DNA of 64,000 bases from Bradyrhizobium valentinum. GTDB taxonomy: Bacteria; Pseudomonadota; Alphaproteobacteria; Rhizobiales; Xanthobacteraceae. The translations under genes were made by a program, and so were the position numbers. Position 1 is the stretch's first letter. Each line of letters starts with the position of its first letter. Below, piece by piece: positions 56,579-63,065 of the stretch. The stretch lies in assembly GCF_001440405.1 (NCBI RefSeq), contig NZ_LLXX01000029.1, positions 28,753 to 92,752 of the forward strand, written 5' to 3'. The notes beneath the pieces were generated by a model that ran no database searches, was not told where the DNA came from, and worked only from the letters and a program-made list of their open reading frames with translations.

Positions 56579-57390
56579 ATGACGTATTCGGGCGTTACCA
56601 ATCTCGTACCGGAAACCGTCAATCTGACCTTTCTGCAAAAGGTAAAAAACGCGCTGCTGGTCACCTATCCGCAGACAGCTTTGCGAGGCGATGGCCAGGT
56701 GGTCGTGACCCCCTTCAACCAAACCCCGTAGAGGTCTCGCCGGGGTTTCTCTGCATCGATGAGAGTGTTCTTGTATGCGACACGAGCAATGGTGGTCGTT
56801 ACACCCTGTCCAGCGCTGCGGCCGAGGAGGCTAGCCTTTCCGCGTCGGACGCTTATTGCAACGGCAATACTCGGGCACTGACCCGGATGATGAAGCAGTG
56901 GCAGCGCGAAAACAACGTTTCCTTGAAGTCGTTTCAGCTTGAACGTTTGTCTGTGGAGTTCTTGTCGAATTGGGAAAGCAATCAGCGCGACCACTTTTGG
57001 TACGATTGGATGGTGCGCGACTTCCTTGGTTACCTGATCGGCCGCGCCAACACATTCGGATGCACGCATACCGGCGGCGATCTTCACGCTACTAGGCGAC
57101 AGTTCTCCCGCCGGTATCGGGCGATTAGGCTGGATGAGACGATTAAGGACTACGAGCTACTCGCAGGCGAATTTACCAACCTTCGAGATCGCTTTCGACA
57201 GGCGAAGCTGATTGGCTCACAGAGGCCAGCGGCAGAGTTCGAGGCCGAGGTGAAAGCGCTGATCCCAAGGCTAGAGAAAGCGCGAAGCCGGGTATTGGCA
57301 CCGCCCGAGCGCTACTTCCGCAAGGCTCAAAAAAATCGGTACCGGAGACTACGTACACGATCGGGATCTCAAAGCGCGCTAGAACTTTAA
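56579..57390 (+). pseudogene. Decayed CD-NTase-like nucleotidyltransferase (CBASS-type synthase remnant)
   Basis: Two frames join into one protein. From 56579 the reading LVPETVNLTFLQKVKNALLV, then TYPQTALRGDGQVVVTPFN, stops at 56731. A one-base shift continues as PVEVSPGFLCIDESVLVCDT, then SNGGRYTL, later RALTRMMKQWQRENNVSLKSFQLERL, then HFWYDWMVRDFLGYLI, ending at 57390. The order matches CD-NTase-type enzymes: core strand and V-x-P-x-F motif, then the helical domain with LKSF. The N-terminal GS...DxD catalytic segment is missing, so the gene is both truncated and frameshifted. No effector gene follows. The family call is by eye. Confidence 0.6.
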
Positions 57391-57462
57391 GCGCGCTAGG
57401 ACTTTCCGATTTAGAACTCGTGGAGCATTGATCAGACGAAAGCCAAGGCCCGTTGGCCGCGC

Positions 57463-57738
57463 CTACGATAAGGTAATCTGCCCAAGTCGCACAAACTTGG
57501 TGACGTCATATTCGATGGAAATGACGTTCGACATATTTTTCGCACCCATGGCCGCAAGCTGCTGACCTGAGAATTCAATGGTGTACTCCGGTTGCGTCCA
57601 ACTCACACCGTTCAACGTGGCCACCCCAAGCTGCTTAGATTGGCCGACGTAGCGGCCAGGCGACATCATCACTCCCGCCTCAAGCTCGACGGAAGACCTG
57701 GCAGTGAGATGGACAGATTGCTTTCTTACCTGCGTCAT
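57463..57738 (-). CDS. Hypothetical protein (91 aa)
   Basis: Starts at MTQVRKQSVHLTARSSVEL (ATG 57738). It is predicted to be mainly beta (VGQSKQLGVATLNGVSWTQPEYTIEFSGQQLAAMGAKN). No signal peptide or known motif. It sits between the nucleotidyltransferase remnant and the iteron region, on the same strand as the replication genes. Function unknown. Confidence 0.45.
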   Translation of the reverse strand: MTQVRKQSVHLTARSSVELEAGVMMSPGRYVGQSKQLGVATLNGVSWTQPEYTIEFSGQQLAAMGAKNMSNVISIEYDVTKFVRLGQITLS

Positions 57739-58253
57739 TTCGAACTGTTGGTTGCAATGGAGAAGCCATACCACTGTGATGGTCGATTTGCCAACATTCC
57801 GATGGGTCGACCCTTTCGACCACCGATTGCCGGATCGATCTCTGGTCTAAAGGTACTTTGGGCTGGGCAGTCCGGCGCGGGTACGCGGGACCGCGCCCGA
57901 AAGGCATATTTGACCGGATGATTTTCCGTTTTGCTTCGGTTATGTCACTAGCGCGTGCGCGCATCGGAGCTAGGGGGCCCGGCAGGTTTGCGGTAACCGC
58001 ACCTATGGGGCCGTCAGGGGCGGTAAACAGCCGCCGAACGGCTAAAAGATACGCAGAGCGATGGGAAAGCAGGAGAAGCCAGCCATCGGCCGCTAAGACC
58101 GGCGCGGTCATGTTGGGGGCCGCTTTGCGCCAGTGCCAGTTGCCAGTCCCTAAAGGGACTGGCGCAACTGGCGCACTGGCGCAAATCTCGGCCCTTTACG
58201 CCCGATGGCTGCGCCAGTGTGCGCCAGTAATGCGCCAGTTGAGAAGCTGGCGG
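57739..58253. other. Non-coding region downstream of the helicase gene
   Basis: About 515 bp with no supportable gene. Its right part holds the dense iteron cluster listed separately (58127-58239). The left part shows only short GC-rich dyads. The whole stretch is a plausible replication-control region. Confidence 0.5.
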
Positions 58254-58606
58254 CTATTCGTCATCGGGACAAGCCAATGCCGATACTGCGGGCGCTTCCG
58301 GCTTGAACGGGCCGGGAATAATGAAGCTGCGATCCTTACGGTCCTCGTCCCTGCGCCTCTCGATGTCCAAGACTTTATTTTCCAGCCATTTCTTGATGAT
58401 CGCTTGGAGGCTTGCGAGGTCTTTCGGGTCCGTGTGGCCCTCATGCGCTACCGTCAGACCGAGTTGCTTGGCGAGCGCATAGCCGAACCACTCCGGCGAC
58501 CGCCGGTCGGCGCGATATGCGCCAGTCCGCGCCAGTGTTCGCGCCAGTTCCATGTCCGTTTTGGTGAGATATTTGAAGGGGTCGGGCGGCTCCCACGGAC
58601 TGGCGC
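58127..58606. repeat. Iteron cluster, candidate replication origin of the element
   Basis: Eleven exact copies of GCGCCAGT (or its complement ACTGGCGC) in about 480 bp. Intergenic copies start at 58127, 58158, 58167, 58175, 58211, 58221 and 58232. Further copies inside the 3' part of the helicase gene start at 58519, 58529, 58541 and 58599. The groups are mutually inverted: three complement-strand copies stand head to tail, flanked by forward copies. Such iterons beside a primase-helicase pair are the hallmark of a replicon origin. Confidence 0.75.
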
Positions 58607-59558
58607 ACGCAATCCGGTCTCCATTGACCAGATTTTCGACCACGAGACGCATCCATTTTGACTTGCCGAGCGGCCCCATATTGGCCTTCCCGTTGGTGAT
58701 GCGAATGTGCAGGCGGCGCTCGTCGTCCGACAGCCCGAGCTTTACGGCCTCGTCTCGCGTCATGAGGTTGAGCACCCGCGCCGAGCGCACCGCCCAAAGT
58801 ACGGAAGACGCACCGCGCATATCTTCAACGGTCGTATCGGGCTGCCCCGATTTTGGTTTACCGGGATGGTGAAAGACCTCACCTGCTGAGTTGGTCCGCC
58901 CGGCGATCGAGCCGAAGCCTTCCTTGATCACCACGTCCATGTGAGCATTGTCATTCTCGATCACGCTATGAAAAGAGATCAGCGGGTCGATCATGAAAAC
59001 GTCGATGCCATTCTGGCGGATGAAGTGCTCCATGTAGTTGAGGGCAGCCTGATCAATCACCGGCCTACCTGCGATCAGCGTGGCGATCCGCAGGGGTTTA
59101 TCGCGGACAGATTGGACATAGAGGCGGTCGGCCAAGTCCGTCCGCGTGATGCAATAGTGCTGGCATGTAGCGGCGACGCGCCGGTCGAGTTCGTCCTGAT
59201 CTTCCTCGCCATTGCAGAACCAAACCCGCAGCTTCCCTTGCGGCGAGACAACCTTGGTCGCGATGTCGAAGCCGACGGCCATACAAACGGCTTCGTAGAC
59301 GGCGCGCGTGGTTTTGGCGCGACCGCCAGCACCAATGGTCGCCCCGATTGCACCGCGAATGTAGTGACCCTCGTAGAGGCTGTGCCGCTTCGGAATTGTC
59401 GCCGGGTCACGCCACCACGGGACCGGAGGCTCGCGCTTTTGCTTTTCGCCGGGATCACTGCCGTTTGTGCGCGGCGGCTCCGGCTTTACCTTGTCGATAT
59501 CTTCAAGTGTCGCGGCTTTCCCGCGCTGTTTCATGCTGTAGTTGATGTCGGCGGTCAT
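58254..59558 (-). CDS. AAA-family replicative helicase (RepA-like)
   Basis: A 434-aa ATPase of the RepA/AAA_25 hexameric helicase type. A charged N-terminal region is followed by a P-loop-like GATIGAGGRAKTTRAVYEA (about residue 75), Walker B DVFMIDPLISFHS and a switch region in VFHHPGKPK. The P-loop is odd: the usual Gly before Lys-Thr is Ala (GAGGRAKT). It starts in an ATGA overlap with the primase stop, so the two are coupled. Iterons lie in its 3' part and just beyond. It probably unwinds the element origin. Confidence 0.85.
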   Translation of the reverse strand: MTADINYSMKQRGKAATLEDIDKVKPEPPRTNGSDPGEKQKREPPVPWWRDPATIPKRHSLYEGHYIRGAIGATIGAGGRAKTTRAVYEAVCMAVGFDIATKVVSPQGKLRVWFCNGEEDQDELDRRVAATCQHYCITRTDLADRLYVQSVRDKPLRIATLIAGRPVIDQAALNYMEHFIRQNGIDVFMIDPLISFHSVIENDNAHMDVVIKEGFGSIAGRTNSAGEVFHHPGKPKSGQPDTTVEDMRGASSVLWAVRSARVLNLMTRDEAVKLGLSDDERRLHIRITNGKANMGPLGKSKWMRLVVENLVNGDRIACASPWEPPDPFKYLTKTDMELARTLARTGAYRADRRSPEWFGYALAKQLGLTVAHEGHTDPKDLASLQAIIKKWLENKVLDIERRRDEDRKDRSFIIPGPFKPEAPAVSALACPDDE

Positions 59559-60472
59559 CGGGCACTGCTCCCGATTTCGAACGGCGGAATTAGCCGGACT
59601 TCGATGTCACGCCCTTGCAGCAGTTCGGCGAGCCTTGCTGAATTTTCTCGTCCGGCCTTATTGTCATCGACGCAGATTGAAACGCAATCGACATGGGCAG
59701 GAACGCTATCGGCCAGCGCGGGCATCCGCGTTGCACCGCCTGCGGCCCAAGCACCGATCCCCATCGCGGCGTGCACCGACAATGCGTCCTCGACGCCTTC
59801 GCAGATCGCCAGCGCATTGCTGCACTCAGCAAATGGCGCGCAGATCATCGGCGTCCCGAGGCAGCGCCCGATGGTGATCTTGGCCGGATCGCCATCATCT
59901 GCGCTGGGGCGATGACGGTCGCCGCCGTCAGCATTGAGTTTGATCAGGTGAACACCGGCAACGGCTTCGTCGGCCAGGCGCAAAACGCCGGGTTCGATTT
60001 CGGCGGGGATGCCGTAAGCGCAAACAATGGCGTGCTTGTAGTCGCTGCACGCAGGCAGGTAGCGGATCGTCGGCGGGATCGGCCCGGTATAGGCGCGGGC
60101 TTCCCGAATATATCTCGTTGCGGCGGGCGATTGGTTTACCGCCCGCCCAAGCCCAAACAGAAAGCGCGCCGTGCGAAGCTGCGTCACTGCGTCGTCGGCG
60201 CCAATCCGCTTGGGCGGCGGCGCTCGCGATACGGGCCGTGAAGGTTGATCGTACCTGTCGGTCAGCCCTCGGTGACGTAGCTGGGCGAGAACATCCCCGG
60301 TTGCGCAGCCGCCCCAGCATTTCACCAGCAGCGCGTCATGGCCGTCGCGAAGGACTAGCGAACGGCCGCCGTGAGCGGGACAGAGGCAGCGCCAAGCGGT
60401 GCCTTCGCGCCGTGCTTCGCCGAGGGTTTGGGCGATGGCTGCGGCGCTTGTCATCGCGGCTGCCTGGGCCAT
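59555..60472 (-). CDS. Toprim-domain primase with zinc-binding N-terminus
   Basis: A 305-aa phage/plasmid-type primase. The N-terminal zinc ribbon is WRCLCPAHGGRSL, then VKCWGGCATGDVL (Cys/His/Cys/Cys ligands). The Toprim domain shows the conserved Glu in LAICEGVEDALS and the acidic pair in VSICVDDNKAGREN. ATG 60454 is an alternative start. Together with the overlapping helicase gene it forms a primase-helicase module like the pri-rep of satellites. Confidence 0.88.
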   Translation of the reverse strand: MAQAAAMTSAAAIAQTLGEARREGTAWRCLCPAHGGRSLVLRDGHDALLVKCWGGCATGDVLAQLRHRGLTDRYDQPSRPVSRAPPPKRIGADDAVTQLRTARFLFGLGRAVNQSPAATRYIREARAYTGPIPPTIRYLPACSDYKHAIVCAYGIPAEIEPGVLRLADEAVAGVHLIKLNADGGDRHRPSADDGDPAKITIGRCLGTPMICAPFAECSNALAICEGVEDALSVHAAMGIGAWAAGGATRMPALADSVPAHVDCVSICVDDNKAGRENSARLAELLQGRDIEVRLIPPFEIGSSAR

Positions 60473-60571
60473 TGCGGATTTCGAGTGGCGACCCTAAAAT
60501 GACGCGGCCACATTTGAAAACTTTCCAAGCCGCTTGGGCGAACGCATCGACAGCCTCGCCCGGCGGCTTTT

Positions 60572-60829
60572 CTATTTGCGCTTGCCGATCTTGATCGGGG
60601 CCACTTTGGCGGGCCCTTCGGCAATGGTTTCGGGTTGCTCGATTTTTCGCAGCCACGCGGCCACCGGAACCCTCAGAAGTGCCCCAAATCTCAGAACCGG
60701 GATTTCGCCCCTTTGAGCGGCCGCATAACTCGCGTTCCTCGAAAGCCCGACCATCCTCCCCGCCTCGGGCACCGTAATGGTCAGGGTAGCTTGGCCGTTG
60801 TCCGGGCCGCTCCAGTCGGCATTAGTCAT
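60572..60829 (-). CDS. AlpA/excisionase-like helix-turn-helix protein
   Basis: An 85-aa DNA-binding protein: TITVPEAGRMVGLSRNASYAAAQRGEIPVLRFGALLRVPVAAWL is the winged-helix fold of the AlpA/excisionase family, followed by a basic tail. ATG 60829 has GGAG 8 bases upstream; TTG 60835 is an alternative. In satellites AlpA-type proteins activate the excision-replication operon or help the integrase excise. It is the first gene of the minus-strand replication unit, facing the int operon across a twin-operator region. Confidence 0.85.
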   Translation of the reverse strand: MTNADWSGPDNGQATLTITVPEAGRMVGLSRNASYAAAQRGEIPVLRFGALLRVPVAAWLRKIEQPETIAEGPAKVAPIKIGKRK

Positions 60830-60845
60830 GACCAATCTCCATGGC

Positions 60846-60932
60846 TGCGTAACCTATTACGCAAATCAGCATTAGGCCTAACCCGCCATAACCCAGCTTG
60901 ACTGTCAAGGCCAATGCGTAATAGTTGACGCA
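60846..60932. promoter_or_regulatory. Twin palindromic operators in the divergent control region
   Basis: Two 18-bp palindromes with the same architecture, arm-N4-arm. Site 1 (60846-60863): TGCGTAA, CCTA, TTACGCA. Site 2 (60915-60932): TGCGTAA, TAGT, TGACGCA, one mismatch. Their centres are 69 bp apart. Site 1 is 17 bp from the AlpA-like start and site 2 is 22 bp from the ribbon-helix-helix start, so one protein bound to both could switch the two divergent units. Which protein binds is not known. Confidence 0.7.
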
Positions 60933-60953
60933 GATTTCGGGAAAGGACACCTG

Positions 60954-61532
60954 ATGCCGCGAACCGTCGGTAGCACCAGCAAGCGGAAGAAAACCTCTGG
61001 TAAGCGGCATCCGCTCAATATGCGGACAACACAAGAATTGCGGGATCGCATGGAGAATGCGGCCCAACGCTCGGGCCGATCACTCGCCGCCGAGGTGGAG
61101 GTTCGGATGGAGCATTCGTTGAACAGACAGGACTATCTGGTCGAGCAATGGGGCCAGGACGTTTTTGACATCGCCGACAGCATGGCCAAGGCGCTTTGGC
61201 ATATCGAGCAATTCACCGGCCAGAGATGGATTGATGACGAAAGCACTTTCCAGCTTTTCAGCATGACGGCGGCGGAACTGATCCGATCTTATCGCGACCT
61301 CGTTTTGCGGAACGGCCGTGACAGGCCGACCGGCTCGCTCGATGGCAAATCACCGGCAGAACTGGCGCAAATGTTCGCGGGCTTGGGCGGCATAAACCCG
61401 CCTCGTGCTCGTGGGAGCGATGATCAATCAATAGCTGACGCCCGCGCTAGCCGCGAAGCATGGGGCAAGACACTCGAACGCTTGGGTTCGCGGCCACTAC
61501 CAAATCGGCAAGCAAAGGAAAGAAAGCCATGA
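60954..61532 (+). CDS. Arc-like ribbon-helix-helix DNA-binding protein
   Basis: A 192-aa protein. The N-terminal Arc/MetJ fold is clear: HPLNMRTTQELRDRMENAAQRSGRSLAAEVEVRMEHSL (residues ~19-56), preceded by a Lys/Arg-rich arm. A helical C-terminal domain of about 130 residues is uncharacterised. AAAGGA lies 7 bases upstream of ATG 60954. Its stop overlaps the integrase ATG by 4 bp (ATGA), so the two are co-translated. It is the best candidate to bind the adjacent palindromes and repress its own operon. Confidence 0.8.
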   Translation: MPRTVGSTSKRKKTSGKRHPLNMRTTQELRDRMENAAQRSGRSLAAEVEVRMEHSLNRQDYLVEQWGQDVFDIADSMAKALWHIEQFTGQRWIDDESTFQLFSMTAAELIRSYRDLVLRNGRDRPTGSLDGKSPAELAQMFAGLGGINPPRARGSDDQSIADARASREAWGKTLERLGSRPLPNRQAKERKP

Positions 61533-62749
61533 AGGGCAGCATCACGCAGCGCTCCCCCGGCAGCTATTCGATCATCCTCGATCTCGGCAAAGACCCGGCG
61601 ACCGGGAAGCGGCGACAGAAATGGCACACGTTTCGTGGCACCAAGCGGGAAGCAGAAACCGAATGCGCTCGGCTGATTACCGAAATGGGGGCGGGCGAAT
61701 ATGTCGAAGCCTCCAAGCTGACGCTCGGCAAATGGGTTGACCAGTGGATTGAGGCCGGGGCACCGGGAAGGCGACGGAAGAAGGTTAGCCAGCGGACGTT
61801 GGAGCGTTACGGGCAATTGTTGCGGACGCATATCGAGCCCAAGCTCGGCAATCGGCTACTCCAGAAATTGCGCGCGCCTGACATCGACAGGCTCTACGCC
61901 GACATGGCGGAAGCCAAACTCATATCACCACGGACGCAGCATCATGTTCACACTGTTCTCGGTGCCTGTTTGGCGACCGCCCACCGCAAGGGGCTGATAT
62001 CCGCCAATCCGATGGTGCGGGTTGAGCAGGTTCCCGCGCCGGAGAGTTTCGATCCCGACGAGGAAACCGACGAAATCGGAGAGGGTTTGACCGAAATCGA
62101 ATTGGCGACATTGATCGCTGGGTTCAAGCCATCCGGCATCTTTCCCGTTGTCGCGCTGGCAGCCGCCAGCGGCGCGCGTCGGAATGAACTGTTGGCCTTG
62201 CGCTGGTCCGATCTTGATGCCGATAAAAAGACGCTGCGGATCGAACGGGCTTTGGAGCAGACGAAAAAATTCGGGATCAGGATCAAGCCGCCAAAAACGA
62301 AGCGCGGTTTTAGGACCATTGATCTGGATGACGGAACCATTGCGGTATTGCTGAGGGCAAAGGAACGGCATCAGCGGCTCTGCGCTGGCATTCCTGACGT
62401 TGCCGAGGTTGATCTTTCCCTGATCCGACTGCCCGATGACGCGCTGATGTTTCCGGCCCTCTCCGTGTCATTCACCACACCGCGCCACCCGCGCAACTTT
62501 TCCAAGGACTTCGCTAAGCAGGCCAAACGGCTCGGTTTCGGCAAAACGCGGTTCCACGATCTGCGTGGCATCCATTCGACCGCATTGCTCGACGCCGGCA
62601 TCCCCGTGCACACCGTCGCCCAGCGGATCGGTGACGATCCCGCCATCCTATTGCGGAATTACACCAAGCGGAAGCGGACGAAGCAGGCCGACAAAAAGCT
62701 GTCCGAGACCATCACGGGTTTGGCAGCCGGATTTCTTGGCGTCGGTTGA
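61529..62749 (+). CDS. int: Tyrosine-recombinase integrase of the element
   Basis: A 406-aa phage-type integrase. The N-terminal arm-binding domain is RRQKWHTFRGTKREAE; the core-binding domain includes LTLGKWVDQWIEAG. Catalytic residues are Arg in ASGARRNELLALRWSDLD, Lys in PPKTKRGFRTIDL, His and Arg in FHDLRGIHST, and Tyr in LRNYTKR. The position usually held by the second His (consensus LGH) is Asp here (RIGDDP). ATG 61529 overlaps the upstream stop; a longer frame from 61460 is unlikely. It lies 86 bp from the right attachment repeat in tRNA-Trp, its presumed target. Confidence 0.93.
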   Translation: MKGSITQRSPGSYSIILDLGKDPATGKRRQKWHTFRGTKREAETECARLITEMGAGEYVEASKLTLGKWVDQWIEAGAPGRRRKKVSQRTLERYGQLLRTHIEPKLGNRLLQKLRAPDIDRLYADMAEAKLISPRTQHHVHTVLGACLATAHRKGLISANPMVRVEQVPAPESFDPDEETDEIGEGLTEIELATLIAGFKPSGIFPVVALAAASGARRNELLALRWSDLDADKKTLRIERALEQTKKFGIRIKPPKTKRGFRTIDLDDGTIAVLLRAKERHQRLCAGIPDVAEVDLSLIRLPDDALMFPALSVSFTTPRHPRNFSKDFAKQAKRLGFGKTRFHDLRGIHSTALLDAGIPVHTVAQRIGDDPAILLRNYTKRKRTKQADKKLSETITGLAAGFLGVG

Positions 62750-62769
62750 TCGCGCGGCTGCAAGGCCGC

Positions 62770-62788
62770 GTTAGCAAATCCGTTAGCA
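62770..62788. repeat. Candidate integrase arm-type site, right end
   Basis: GTTAGCAAATCCGTTAGCA, 47 bp inside the right attachment repeat and just past the integrase stop. It matches the left-end site at 33645-33662 except for one extra base in the middle. A likely binding site for the integrase arm domain or an accessory factor. Confidence 0.5.
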
Positions 62789-62835
62789 AAACCGAATGGT
62801 AGCGATGTTGGAACAGCCTAAGTATTTGAAATCAT

Positions 62836-62880
62836 TGGCAGGAGTGGCAGGGCTCGAACCTGCGACCCCCGGTTTTGGAG
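62836..62880. repeat. Right attachment site within tRNA-Trp
   Basis: 45 bp identical to 33481-33525, forming the 3' half of the intact tRNA-Trp from the anticodon to CCA. The crossover therefore lies in the anticodon arm to 3' end, a typical target for tyrosine integrases, and the element restores a functional tRNA on insertion. Confidence 0.95.
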
Positions 62881-62911
62881 ACCGGTGCTCTACCAATTGA
62901 GCTACACTCCT
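62836..62911 (-). tRNA. tRNA-Trp (anticodon CCA)
   Basis: A 76-nt cloverleaf on the minus strand: acceptor arm AGGAGTG paired with CACTCCT, discriminator G, encoded CCA end, D arm with AGCTCAATTGGTAGAGC, anticodon CCA (complement of 62876-62878) in the loop CTCCAAA, and T loop GTTCGAGCC. It is intact. Its 5' half is chromosomal and its 3' half was supplied by the integrated element. Confidence 0.97.
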
Positions 62912-63065
62912 GCAGGGAAGCGGCGTGTGCGGCCGCTTCGCGCCGTTTCAAGCATAGGCCATGCCCCGATTGCAAGGGGCGAAGCGGCTTGCCGCCCTAT
63001 CCAAAGCAGGGCTTCTGAGCCAAACTTTGTCCTCGGCACAACAAGCAAGAGCAACGGGAGAGACC

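Larger units (their letters stand above)
33481..62880. mobile_element. Satellite-like integrative element in tRNA-Trp carrying copper, metal-efflux and sulfatase cargo
   Basis: Bounded by perfect 45-bp direct repeats (33481-33525 and 62836-62880) equal to the 3' part of tRNA-Trp; the repeat-to-repeat length is 29,355 bp. The integrase lies next to the right repeat. Core genes, from right to left, are tyrosine integrase, ribbon-helix-helix protein, AlpA-like protein, primase, helicase, iteron cluster, ParB-like protein, Mom-like protein and a terminase small subunit remnant. No capsid, portal, tail, large terminase, lysis, relaxase or type IV secretion genes are present. This gene set resembles phage-inducible chromosomal islands. 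Three cargo blocks (34832-40657, 41982-48130, 49821-54612) interrupt the core. Boundaries are certain; the satellite interpretation is inference. Confidence 0.85.

Noticed and set aside
57391..57738. CBASS effector downstream of the CD-NTase remnant
   Set aside because: The only frame there is on the opposite strand, is 91 aa, and shows no nuclease, phospholipase or membrane effector features.
33481..62880. Calling the element a prophage
   Set aside because: No capsid, portal, tail, large terminase or lysis genes are present; only regulatory, replication, modification and small-terminase functions remain.
33481..62880. Calling the element an integrative conjugative element
   Set aside because: No relaxase, coupling protein or type IV secretion gene is visible.
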